This document shows, one piece after another, positions 13,569 to 21,777 of a stretch of 23,954 nucleotides of DNA. Source of the DNA: JBAQMG01 sp049302575 (GTDB lineage: Bacteria > Bacillota > Desulfitobacteriia > Desulfitobacteriales > Desulfitobacteriaceae); assembly GCA_049302575.1 (NCBI GenBank), contig JBAQMG010000008.1, forward strand, positions 1 to 23,954, in the 5' to 3' direction. The position numbers were made by a program, and so were the translations under genes. Below the pieces are notes generated by a model that saw only the letters and a list, made by a program, of their open reading frames with translations, was not told the origin of the DNA and made no database searches. Position 1 is the first letter of the stretch, and the number at the start of each line of letters is the position of its first letter.

Positions 13569-16046
13569 ATGAATGGACGTTTTACCGAAAAGGCTCAAAA
13601 AGTCTTAGTTTTAGCTGGGGAAGAGGCTAAACGTATGGGACATCAAGTTGTAGGAACAGAGCACATTCTTTTGGGTTTAATTCAGGAGGGTGAAGGGCTT
13701 GCTGCTAAATCGTTGGTGGGTGTTGGCTTGGAAATGGAGAAAATCCGTGCTCAGATCGAAGAACTTGTGGGTATTAATGAGCCCTTTCCTGGCGACGTAG
13801 GTTTTACTCCACGGGTAAAACGCGTTTTAGAGTTAGCTAATGAAGAGGCACGACGACAAGGGGTTACGTATATTGGGACGGAGCATTTACTTCTAGGGCT
13901 AATCATGGAAGGTGAAGGTATTGCAGCTAGAGTCTTAGCTAATCTCGATGTCAATCCAGAAAAAATTTGGAAACAGGTTGTACAGTTATTAGGTGGAGAA
14001 ACTGAGGAGATTATGATGCCTTCGGGTAGTTCTGGACCAATGAGCAAAGGATACTCTCAGTCGAATACCCCGGCTCTTAATGAATTTGGGCGTGACCTGA
14101 CGGAGATGGCTTCTGCAGGCAAACTAGATCCTGTTGTCGGGCGGGAAAACGAGATTGAACGGGTCATACAGGTCTTAAGTAGACGAACAAAGAATAATCC
14201 TGTGCTCATTGGAGAGCCTGGCGTAGGTAAGACTGCGATTGCTGAAGGGCTTGCTCAACGTATTATTTCCAATAAAGTTCCGGAGACGTTGGATAATAAA
14301 AGGGTAGTAACTTTAGATCTTGCGGCTATGGTTGCCGGGAGTAAATACCGCGGTGAATTTGAAGAACGTCTCAAAAAAGTGATGGAAGAAATCCGTACGG
14401 ATGGAAATGTGATAATTTTTATAGACGAATTGCATACCCTGATCGGGGCAGGGGCAGCTGAGGGTGCAATTGATGCAGCAAACATCTTAAAGCCAGCTCT
14501 TGCACGCGGAGAACTACAGTGTATTGGGGCGACAACCCTAGAAGAATATCGCAAGTATATTGAAAAAGACTCTGCTTTAGAACGGCGTTTTCAGCCGATT
14601 AAAGTGGGTGAACCTACGATTTTAGAGGCCATTGCAATTTTACACGGCTTAAGAGATCGTTACGAAGCACATCACCGAGTACAAATTACAGACGAATCTA
14701 TTGAAGCAGCGGTCCGTTTGTCTGATCGGTATATTGCTGATCGCTTCTTGCCTGATAAGGCGATCGACTTAATTGATGAAGCGGCCTCAAGGGTACGCTT
14801 GGTAAGCTATACAGCTCCACCAGATTTAAAGCTTTTAGAAGAAAAAGTTGAGCGTTTAAAAAAGGAAAAAGAAGAGGCTATACTCAGTCAGGAGTTTGAA
14901 AAAGCAGCTCAGGTTAGAGATCAGGAACACAAATTGCGTGAAGAATTAGCTGAACTAAGAAATAGCTGGCAGAGCAAAAGGGATGTCGTGAAATCAGTCG
15001 TAACGCCAGAGGATATTGCTCAGATTGTGGCTAGCTGGACGGGAATTCCAGTGTTAAAATTGGCTCAAGAGGAAAGCAAACGACTTTTGCACTTAGAAGA
15101 TATTCTTCACCAACGGGTCATTGGACAGGATGAGGCTGTCAAAGCGGTTGCGCGTGCTGTGCGTCGAGCGAGGGCAGGTTTAAAAGATCCTAAACGACCT
15201 ATTGGTTCCTTTATTTTCCTAGGACCCACTGGCGTAGGAAAGACTGAACTTGGTCGAGCTTTGGCTGAAGCTTTATTTGGCGATGAGGATGCTTCCATTC
15301 GAATTGATATGTCTGAATATATGGAGAAACATTCGGTTTCCCGTTTAGTGGGAGCCCCTCCTGGTTATATCGGGCATGATGAAGGTGGACAGCTGACTGA
15401 AGCTGTTCGACGTAAACCCTATAGTGTTATTTTGCTGGATGAGATAGAAAAAGCCCATCCAGAGGTATTTAATATTTTACTGCAAGTTTTGGAGGATGGA
15501 CGCTTAACTGATGCCTCTGGACGAACTGTGAATTTTCGTAATGCCGTCATTATTATGACGTCAAACGTAGGTGCATCCTTTTTGCATAAAGAAGCCTTGG
15601 GCTTTGCGTCCCGACGTGATAAGGAAACAGAATACAAAAACATGCGCTCTAATGTGATGGAAGAATTAAAACGTACGTTCCGCCCTGAATTTCTAAATCG
15701 GGTGGATGAACTTGTAGTATTTCATTCTTTGGATGTGGAGGCCTTATTAAAAGTTACGGAGATTATGCTTAAAGAGGTAATTAAGCGCCTTCAGGAGCAG
15801 GGGTTTGTGTTGCAGTTCGAACAAAGTGCTCTAGAGTTAATTGCCAAAGAGGGAAATGATCCAACTTTTGGAGCACGTCCTTTGCGTAGGGCCATCCAAC
15901 GCTTGGTTGAAGACGAATTGTCCGAGAAAATTCTAGAAGGTATATTTGCAATTGGAGATGAAATCAAGGTATCCGCTGAGGCTGAGAAGCTGACCTTTAC
16001 CAAGCTTGTGAAGGCTAAGAAAAAGGCAAAAAGTACCAAAGCGTAA
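13569..16046 (+). CDS. clpC: ATP-dependent Clp protease ATP-binding subunit ClpC
   Basis: An 825-residue Hsp100 unfoldase that feeds substrates, including arginine-phosphorylated ones, to ClpP. Two Clp-N repeats (1-150; TEHILLGLIQEGEG and TEHLLLGLIMEGEG) are followed by the first AAA+ module with GEPGVGKT (215-222) and FIDE (284-287), a middle domain with a UVR motif (QEFEKAAQVRDQEHKLREEL), and the second AAA+ module with GPTGVGKT (552-559), DEIEKAHPEVFN and a C-terminal small domain. AAGGAGAGG lies before the ATG. It is the last gene of the operon; a terminator follows. Under CtsR/McsB control and probably general stress control. Confidence 0.98.
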   Translation: MNGRFTEKAQKVLVLAGEEAKRMGHQVVGTEHILLGLIQEGEGLAAKSLVGVGLEMEKIRAQIEELVGINEPFPGDVGFTPRVKRVLELANEEARRQGVTYIGTEHLLLGLIMEGEGIAARVLANLDVNPEKIWKQVVQLLGGETEEIMMPSGSSGPMSKGYSQSNTPALNEFGRDLTEMASAGKLDPVVGRENEIERVIQVLSRRTKNNPVLIGEPGVGKTAIAEGLAQRIISNKVPETLDNKRVVTLDLAAMVAGSKYRGEFEERLKKVMEEIRTDGNVIIFIDELHTLIGAGAAEGAIDAANILKPALARGELQCIGATTLEEYRKYIEKDSALERRFQPIKVGEPTILEAIAILHGLRDRYEAHHRVQITDESIEAAVRLSDRYIADRFLPDKAIDLIDEAASRVRLVSYTAPPDLKLLEEKVERLKKEKEEAILSQEFEKAAQVRDQEHKLREELAELRNSWQSKRDVVKSVVTPEDIAQIVASWTGIPVLKLAQEESKRLLHLEDILHQRVIGQDEAVKAVARAVRRARAGLKDPKRPIGSFIFLGPTGVGKTELGRALAEALFGDEDASIRIDMSEYMEKHSVSRLVGAPPGYIGHDEGGQLTEAVRRKPYSVILLDEIEKAHPEVFNILLQVLEDGRLTDASGRTVNFRNAVIIMTSNVGASFLHKEALGFASRRDKETEYKNMRSNVMEELKRTFRPEFLNRVDELVVFHSLDVEALLKVTEIMLKEVIKRLQEQGFVLQFEQSALELIAKEGNDPTFGARPLRRAIQRLVEDELSEKILEGIFAIGDEIKVSAEAEKLTFTKLVKAKKKAKSTKA

Positions 16047-16050
16047 GAAT

Positions 16051-16090
16051 GAAAAAGCCCCAGAATAAAATTAAGTTCTGGGGCTTTTTC
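16051..16090 (+). terminator. Terminator of the clpC operon
   Basis: A perfect 15-base stem (16051-16065 / 16076-16090) with GCCCCAGAA / TTCTGGGGC core, 10-base loop, A-run before and T-run inside the 3' arm. It separates clpC from the radA side of the locus. The next 209 bases hold nothing I can identify. Confidence 0.92.
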
Positions 16091-16299
16091 ACATCTATTC
16101 TATAGTCGCTAAAAATGCATAAAAGTGTTAAAACATTGAAAAGTGGCCTTAGGTTTTTCATCCACCGCCCTTAAGAAAATATTTACATCATTGAGTTCGA
16201 ATCTCTAGAGAATGCATAAATACGTTAACTCGGGAATGAAGGCAAATTTTCAGAACAAGTTAGTCAGCAAAATTAAGATAGATAAATAAAAAACAAGTC

Positions 16300-16589
16300 T
16301 CAAGCGATCTCAACATCTGTCTTTAATATTTCATCAACCAAGCCTGTATGCTCTACATAGTCCTTCATGGTATAGGGTTGCGGCTGTATATCGATCTTAT
16401 AGCCTAACGCTTGCATTAAAAGAAATGTTAGTCCATTCACACGGAACATGTTTTCAAAGGCAGGAGAGAACACCACAAGGTCTACATCACTGTCATCCGT
16501 GTAGGTGCCCTTTGCATAAAAACCAAACAGAAAGACTTTCTCAATACTACTGGTCTAATTTCCTCTATCAAGTCCGTAAATCAAATCAT
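16300..16589 (-). pseudogene. MNT-type nucleotidyltransferase remnant (MntA-like)
   Basis: On the minus strand the frame closing at 16300 reads SIEKVFLFGFYAKGTYTDD then SDVDLVVFSP, the minimal nucleotidyltransferase signature GSxAKG..DSDxDL with the usual serine replaced by phenylalanine, and ends in VDEILKTDVEIA. The beginning lies in another frame: DLIEEIRPVV, with a TGA two codons after the ATG at 16589 and a frame change near 16550. The gene is thus broken at least twice. MNT proteins are often the antitoxin of HepT toxins by adding AMP to them; no hepT partner is visible. The gene sits between clpC and radA, an insertion site. Confidence 0.75.
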
Positions 16590-16656
16590 TAGAATCTCTC
16601 CAAAAAACACCAAACAAACAGTTATGTCAATTAAAATATAAAAATATAGATATTTA

Positions 16657-16692
16657 TTGACATACCAATAATAAATGGGTATTATTGGTATG
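16657..16692 (+). promoter_or_regulatory. Near-consensus promoter embedded in a 13-bp inverted repeat
   Basis: TTGACA (16657-16662) and TATTAT (16680-16685) are exactly 17 bases apart. CATACCAATAATA (16661-16673) is perfectly complementary to TATTATTGGTATG (16680-16692), with a 6-base loop, so one arm covers the end of the -35 and the other the whole -10. Transcription would start near 16692, at or within the GAGGTG ribosome binding site (16692-16697), giving a leader of about a dozen bases. A repressor acting on this palindrome would block polymerase directly. Confidence 0.8.
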
Positions 16693-16703
16693 AGGTGATT
16701 GTT

Positions 16704-18002
16704 TTGAAAAGAAAAATAATGGATAAGATCATTAAGTGGAAAAATAAAGGTAAGGATAGAATGCCACTAATCATTAATGGTGCTAGGCAAGTTGGTAAAA
16801 CTTATATTTTACGCGAATTTGGTGAGCGATTTTACAAGAACACCATCTATGTGAATCTTGAGACAAATCTTTCGGTCTCATCATACTTTGAAAATGATAT
16901 TTCTCCAGAGAGAATTATTAGATTTTTAGAATCAGCATATAATGAAGCTATTATTCCTGAGCAAACGCTTATTATCTTTGATGAAATACAAGTTTGTGAA
17001 AGAGCGTTGACTTCACTTAAATATTTTTGTGAGGAAACACCGGAATATCATATAGTGGCCGCAGGAAGCCTTTTAGGAGTTGCTATTAATAGAGAAAAAT
17101 ATTCATATCCAGTGGGCAAGGTTGATTCAATAACTCTTTATCCGCTTGATTTTGAGGAGTTTTTATGGGCACTAGAAAAGGAAAGGCTATGCGGCGCAAT
17201 AACAAATAGTTTTAATAAAAACGAGCCATTGCCGGAAGCACTGCATTTCCAAGCACTTGAGCTATATAAGCTATATTTAATTATAGGTGGAATGCCCGCA
17301 CCTGTTCGGAAATATCAAGAAACGGGTAAATTAGTTGAAATTGCGGATGTTCAAAATAAGATATTAAATGACTATATAGCAGACATGTCCAAATATGCTA
17401 CAAATACAGAAAGCGTTAAAATAAGAGGTGCCTATAATTCGATACCTAGTCAGCTTGCCAAGGATAATAAGAAGTTTCAATATAAGGTTATAGGCAAAGG
17501 TGGTAATGCATCAATGTTTGGCGCAGCCATTGACTGGCTCTGTTTTTCGGGGGTTGTTATGAAGTGTCAAAAGATAGAACATGCCTTGATGCCAATAGCG
17601 GTCTACTCTGATTTAAGCAGCTTTAAGCTATATCTGGGTGATGTGGGCTTGCTCACAATGAAATCTGGGATAGCGTATCAAACTATACTTTCAAGCTTAG
17701 AGATAGACAACACCTTTTTAGGCTCAATAGCAGAAAATTATGTAGCAGAAGCATTAGCCACCAAGGAATACAAGCTTTTTTATTGGGAGTCAAAAAGCAT
17801 TGCAGAAGTTGATTTTGTTTTGCAAATAGAAGATAGAATAATTCCGATAGAGGTAAAAGCGGGAATTCACACTCGCTCAAGAAGTCTAGCTGTTTTGGTT
17901 GAGAAATATAAGGTTGCTTACTCAATCAGAATTTCTGCAAAAAACTTCGGTTTTGAGAACAATATTAAAGCTGTTCCGTTATATGCAGTGTATAACATTT
18001 AG
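16704..18002 (+). CDS. AAA+ ATPase with DUF4143 nuclease-like C-terminus
   Basis: A 432-residue protein of the COG1373 type. The N-terminal ATPase has Walker A GARQVGKT (26-33), Walker B LIIFDEIQ (D93, E94) and the sensor-like HIVAAGSLLG. The C-terminal DUF4143 part ends in VDFVLQ..RIIPIEVKAG, with D370, E383 and K385 in a PD-(D/E)XK-like order. The family is widespread, patchy and mobile; its role is unknown. An in-frame GTG at 16695 exists, but it is inside the GAGGTG site, so I choose the TTG at 16704. It has its own promoter and no partner except the decayed MNT gene. It interrupts the usual clpC-radA adjacency. Confidence 0.88.
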   Translation: MKRKIMDKIIKWKNKGKDRMPLIINGARQVGKTYILREFGERFYKNTIYVNLETNLSVSSYFENDISPERIIRFLESAYNEAIIPEQTLIIFDEIQVCERALTSLKYFCEETPEYHIVAAGSLLGVAINREKYSYPVGKVDSITLYPLDFEEFLWALEKERLCGAITNSFNKNEPLPEALHFQALELYKLYLIIGGMPAPVRKYQETGKLVEIADVQNKILNDYIADMSKYATNTESVKIRGAYNSIPSQLAKDNKKFQYKVIGKGGNASMFGAAIDWLCFSGVVMKCQKIEHALMPIAVYSDLSSFKLYLGDVGLLTMKSGIAYQTILSSLEIDNTFLGSIAENYVAEALATKEYKLFYWESKSIAEVDFVLQIEDRIIPIEVKAGIHTRSRSLAVLVEKYKVAYSIRISAKNFGFENNIKAVPLYAVYNI

Positions 18003-18060
18003 TTAAAAATGTGTCGGGTGTTGGGGGTCAGACTTCAAAATAGCGAAATCACCAATAGGA

Positions 18061-19452
18061 TTGATTGAAAAGGGAGTGTTCTATATAAAGAATAAGATTG
18101 CTTATTTGTGTTCAAGTTGTGGACAAGAGAGCCCGAAATGGGCTGGAAAATGTTCTGGCTGCGATTCATGGAATACGTTGGAAGAAATAATTGTCGAGAC
18201 CAAGAAAAGCTCTCCAACGTTTAGGAAAAATCCCCCTGCGAAACGTTTGTTAGAGGTTGTATCGGGTAATAGCGATCGGATTGTAACCAGCATGAGTGAG
18301 TTTAATAGGGTGCTTGGTGGAGGGATAGTCAAGGATTCAGTGGCTATTTTATCGGCGAGGCCTGGCGCGGGGAAATCAACTCTACTTTTACAGGTCGCTG
18401 ACGATGTCGCCTCTCAAGGCTACAAAGTTTTATATGCCACTGCTGAGGAAAGTGAGAGCCAAATAAAAAGTCGGGCAGATCGAATCTTGGGTAAAATAGA
18501 CAGGAGCATTTGGATAATCTCTGATACAAGTATGGATAACGTCTTGTCCTCAATTAATCAAATTAACCCCGATTTGATCATTGTGGATAGCATTCAGACT
18601 TTCACTCTGGAAGCCTATAGTTCGCGTTCGGGATCACCCATTCAAACGATGGAATGTGCTAATGAATTATTAAAAATTGCCAAAGATGCTCATCGACCAA
18701 GAGCTGTAATCATTGTCGGGCAAATGACTAAAGAGGATGAAATTGCCGGGTTAAGAGCTTTGGAACATTTGGTGGACACTGTGCTGATGATTGATGGTGA
18801 AAGTGGCGAGGAGCTAAGGGAACTGTCGTGTACCAAGAATAGATTTGGCGGTACTGGCGAAATGGGCTTTTTTGCCATGACAGAGGCGGGAATGACCTCA
18901 ATTGATAATCCCTCAGAGTTCTTTATGACCAAACGCACAGAGGGTGAAGACGCTGCGGGAAGTGCGTTGACAGTTATCAAAGAGGGATCTCGACCGATCA
19001 TTGTGGAAATCGAGAGTTTAGTCTCTAAATCTTTTACTCCTTATCCCTCAAGAATCGCAGAGTGCTTGAGAAGAGACCAATTAAATACCCTGATTTCTAT
19101 TCTTGAACAAAGAGGTGGAATCGACTTATACACAAAAAATGTTGTCATAAAGACGACAGGGGGTCTGCAACTTAAAGAGCAATCGGTCAACCTAGCCATT
19201 ATTATGTGCATCGTCTCGTCGGTTAAAAACAGCCCGATTCCTAATAACACAGTATTTATTGCCGATGTAGGCTTGACGGGAGAACTGAAAAAGGTTCCTT
19301 TGCTGGAAGGTAGGGTAAGGGAACTTGATCGAATGGGGTTCAAAAGAGTTTATGTCGCTAAAAATGCCATCAAGGATGTTTTGAAGTTTAAGAATGTTGA
19401 GATAGTTCAGCTTAATACGGTACGTGATGTAATTTTACATATGAAGTCTTAA
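18061..19452 (+). CDS. radA: DNA repair protein RadA (Sms), divergent
   Basis: A RadA-type branch-migration helicase: an N-terminal four-cysteine zinc finger (C17, C20, C31, C34), a RecA-like ATPase with PGAGKST near residues 101-107, the RadA-specific KNRFG (259-263), and a C-terminal Lon-like domain (TTGGLQLKE..NLAIIMCIVSS). About 455-463 residues is normal. Several motifs deviate: the Walker A surrounding is ARPGAGKST rather than GDPGIGKST, and GQMTKEDEIAGLRALEH replaces GHVTKEG-type text. The start is unclear: TTG at 18061 lacks a spaced ribosome binding site, GTG at 18076 overlaps AGGGAG (18071-18076), and ATA at 18085 has ideal spacing and gives the family-like beginning MKNKIAYLCSSCG. 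It is the normal neighbour of clpC in this locus. Confidence 0.9.
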   Translation: MIEKGVFYIKNKIAYLCSSCGQESPKWAGKCSGCDSWNTLEEIIVETKKSSPTFRKNPPAKRLLEVVSGNSDRIVTSMSEFNRVLGGGIVKDSVAILSARPGAGKSTLLLQVADDVASQGYKVLYATAEESESQIKSRADRILGKIDRSIWIISDTSMDNVLSSINQINPDLIIVDSIQTFTLEAYSSRSGSPIQTMECANELLKIAKDAHRPRAVIIVGQMTKEDEIAGLRALEHLVDTVLMIDGESGEELRELSCTKNRFGGTGEMGFFAMTEAGMTSIDNPSEFFMTKRTEGEDAAGSALTVIKEGSRPIIVEIESLVSKSFTPYPSRIAECLRRDQLNTLISILEQRGGIDLYTKNVVIKTTGGLQLKEQSVNLAIIMCIVSSVKNSPIPNNTVFIADVGLTGELKKVPLLEGRVRELDRMGFKRVYVAKNAIKDVLKFKNVEIVQLNTVRDVILHMKS

Positions 19453-19509
19453 TTTAACGTTGTTTCAATTAGTTTCAGCCTCTTTTCTTTTGATTTTGTC
19501 TCTTTAAGA

Positions 19510-19550
19510 TATAATAGAACATACATTCTACTGTATAGGGATATATGTTC
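19510..19550 (+). promoter_or_regulatory. TATAAT with a LexA-like box, possibly an orphan promoter
   Basis: TATAAT (19510-19515) is followed at once by GAACATACATTC (19517-19528), one mismatch from the Gram-positive SOS box GAAC-N4-GTTC. GAACATA (19517-19523) also pairs with TATGTTC (19544-19550). No good -35 is seen and the downstream native gene has been lost to an insertion sequence. Weak evidence. Confidence 0.25.
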
Positions 19551-19650
19551 AGGTAGTGACAAAATTAAAGTATATCTGAAACCTGTTGGAACTTAAGTTT
19601 GTGTTGCTTGGTGTAAGTGGGTTCTGTGTAAAATGGGTATATTTTGTTAA

Positions 19651-19780
19651 TACATCTCATTTTAAGCATGCATAAAATGAGATGTAACGATGAAACCTTA
19701 AAAATGTCGGCTAATATCAGGGTTTGAGCAACAATTCACTTCACTTTAACCTCGTTACATGCTATAATAATGTAACGAGG
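19651..19780. repeat. Two hairpins with shared ATGTAACG motif at the IS left side
   Basis: The first hairpin has 14-base perfect arms (19651-19664 / 19673-19686, TACATCTCATTTTA type) around AGCATGCA. The second has 11-base arms CCTCGTTACAT (19750-19760) / ATGTAACGAGG (19770-19780). ATGTAACG or its complement occurs at 19682, 19753 and 19770, and a GTTACACAT variant lies just after the transposase gene. These may be transposase-binding subterminal repeats or a structure that limits transposase expression. Confidence 0.6.
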
Positions 19781-19795
19781 AAAAGAGGTGATTCA

Positions 19796-21397
19796 GTGGC
19801 AACTATCGTATTTCAAACCAACAAAGACACAGGTATTACATATGCATATGAGTCTGTTTCTTACTGGGATAAAGAAAAACAGCAATCCCGTGCAAGGAGA
19901 AAACTCATCGGTAAAGTGGATCAAGAAACAGGTGAAATTGTTCCTACGAGAAAATCTCGTCCTTTGGAAGAAACGGATTCTCCAAAAAGAAGAGGACCAA
20001 AGACGACCGATATCTGTACCAAATTTTTTTATGGTGCCACTTATCTACTCAACGCTATTGGTGACAAGATAGGTATAACACGAGATTTGAAGATCTGTTT
20101 TCCTGATACCTATAAACTGATTTTATCCTTGGCTTATTACATGATATTAGAAGAAGGTAGTCCACTGTATCGCTTCTCTAAATGGACCTCACTTCATCAT
20201 TATCCTTATGGGAAGGGAATCTCTTCCCAACGCAGCAGTGACTTATTCCAGTCCATATCTGAAGAGGACAAGCAACATTTTTTCAGACGACAAGGCAAAC
20301 GCCGTTGCGAAACAGAATATCTCGCTTACGATACGACCAGTATTTCTTCATGTTCAACAACGTTAAGGAAAGTGAAGTATGGGAAAAATAAGGAACACGA
20401 TCCACTACCACAGATCAATTTGGCGTTGCTATTTGGTGAACAATCGATGCTTCCCGTGTGTTATCGACTATTACCAGGAAATATAGCTGATGTAAAAACG
20501 ATAGAAAATCTGTTAAAAGAACTGGATTTTTTAGATATCCAAAAATTGAACCTTGTCATGGACAGAGGGTTCTACAGCGAGTCGAACATCAACGAATTAT
20601 TTAAAAATCATCACAAGTTCTTGATCGGTGCAAAGCTATCGTTAAACTTAGTAAAAGCACATCTGGATAAGTCGAGAGGAGTCATGGTGACCAGAAGTCA
20701 TTATAGCTCTAAGTACAGCATTTACTACGACACCATAATGACCGATTGGAACTATACTAAAATCAAGAAGCGTAGCGGCGAAGTGCTGAAAGAAGAACGT
20801 CGGATTTACCTGCATCTATATTATAATGATGCTCGGGCAACCGAAGATCGAGAAGCGTTTAACCGTATGCTGGATGAACTGGAATATGAGTTGGTCAACA
20901 AGAAACGCAAGCCGGGGCATGAAAAGGCGTACCGTAACTATTTTATGACTCACGAGACACCAATACGTGGCATCAGCATAGAATCAAAGCAGGATTCTAT
21001 CGATGAAGCTGAAAAGAACTTTGGCTATTTTGCGCTTCTCACGAATGGAATCAACGATCCTCTTTATGCGCTTGAAGTGTATCGATCTAGGGATTTAATC
21101 GAAAAAGCCTTTGGGAATCTCAAGGAGCGATTAAATATGCGTCGCAACTATGTTTCTTCCGAAGAAAGCCTTGAAGGAAAGGTTTTTGTACAGTTTATTG
21201 CACTAATTTATCTATCTTATATCCAAAAGGCTATGAGCGACCATAATTTATTCAAAAAGTTCACGATACAGAGTTTACTTGATGAGCTTGATGTCATTGA
21301 AAAATATGATATTCCAGGTCGTCAAAGCCGTATAAGCGAGCTTACTGGTAAACAAAAAGAACTTTATCAATGCTTAGGGGTCGAGTTCCCTACCTAG
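19796..21397 (+). CDS. Transposase, IS1634 family
   Basis: A 533-residue DDE transposase. Candidate catalytic residues are D179 (AYDTTSIS), D256 (VMDRGFYSESNI) and E436 (RDLIEKAFGNLKERLNMRR), the last in the typical family context. The N-terminal MATIVFQTNKDTGITYAYES and the C-terminal CLGVEFPT are familiar from IS1634-like proteins of Clostridia. The GTG start at 19796 follows GAGGTG (19785-19790) by five bases; the longer frame from 19724 runs through the hairpin and is unlikely. The gene looks intact, so the element may be active. The hairpin 19750-19780 ends five bases before the ribosome binding site. Confidence 0.88.
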   Translation: MATIVFQTNKDTGITYAYESVSYWDKEKQQSRARRKLIGKVDQETGEIVPTRKSRPLEETDSPKRRGPKTTDICTKFFYGATYLLNAIGDKIGITRDLKICFPDTYKLILSLAYYMILEEGSPLYRFSKWTSLHHYPYGKGISSQRSSDLFQSISEEDKQHFFRRQGKRRCETEYLAYDTTSISSCSTTLRKVKYGKNKEHDPLPQINLALLFGEQSMLPVCYRLLPGNIADVKTIENLLKELDFLDIQKLNLVMDRGFYSESNINELFKNHHKFLIGAKLSLNLVKAHLDKSRGVMVTRSHYSSKYSIYYDTIMTDWNYTKIKKRSGEVLKEERRIYLHLYYNDARATEDREAFNRMLDELEYELVNKKRKPGHEKAYRNYFMTHETPIRGISIESKQDSIDEAEKNFGYFALLTNGINDPLYALEVYRSRDLIEKAFGNLKERLNMRRNYVSSEESLEGKVFVQFIALIYLSYIQKAMSDHNLFKKFTIQSLLDELDVIEKYDIPGRQSRISELTGKQKELYQCLGVEFPT

Positions 21398-21421
21398 TTA
21401 CACATTGGTCGAGAATGCAGG

Positions 21422-21655
21422 ATATAAGCTATCGTTTTCCCGCTCCTGATCCTTAACCTTCTCCTGCAACACCTTGTCCTTTTTGTTATCAAAGACATTG
21501 GCTGCATTTGCCAAAAATTCATTTTTCCAGTTTCGCAGCTAGTTTGGCGCGATTTCATTGGCACTGGATATTTCGTTTAGTTCCTTTTCGCCTCTCAATA
21601 CCTCCAAAACTCTCTCCGTTTTAAATTCTGCGCTAAATACTCTCTTCTTCTTCAT
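21422..21655 (-). pseudogene. IS3-family OrfA remnant with internal stop
   Basis: From the ATG at 21655 on the minus strand the frame reads MKKKRVFSAEFKTERVLEVL, GEKELNEISSANEIAPN, stop, LRNWKNEFLANAANVF and DNKKDKVLQEKVKDQEREND. This is the helix-turn-helix OrfA of IS3-type elements (IS150/IS2-like), where PNQLRNWK is usual; the glutamine codon has become TAG at 21541-21539. Homology stops at DSLY (21422), where the IS1634 element begins. No OrfB is present. It is a dead fragment that records an earlier insertion. Confidence 0.8.
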
Positions 21656-21777
21656 CAATAATAAACCTGCTTTCTTTAGTGATTTTATTATATCAGGTTC
21701 ATTATCTTTTCAAAAAATCTTGTCGAGTTTTCTTAGACCGTTATACTTTAGTAGAATTAATTATAGGAGGACATGTT

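Larger units (their letters stand above)
19651..21421 (+). mobile_element. IS1634-type insertion sequence, ends approximate
   Basis: The transposase gene at 19796-21397 is intact. The right end is placed near 21421 because there the homology to the disrupted IS3-type orfA begins abruptly. The left end is not resolved: I found no clear terminal inverted repeat pair or target duplication. The hairpins at 19651 and 19750 are probably inside or at the element's left part. radA is the last native gene before it. Confidence 0.6.

Noticed and set aside
16191..16206. GAGTTCGAATCTC resembling a tRNA T-loop, possible attachment-site remnant
   Set aside because: No acceptor stem, anticodon arm or CCA-proximal pairing could be found around it; the match is too short.
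16114..16220. AATGCATAAA present at 16114 and 16211, possible target duplication
   Set aside because: Ten AT-rich bases 97 apart with no element between them; chance is likely.
18010..18045. GGGGGTCAGACTTC stretch before radA as a REP fragment
   Set aside because: Only a single arm without a partner; not enough to call a repeat.
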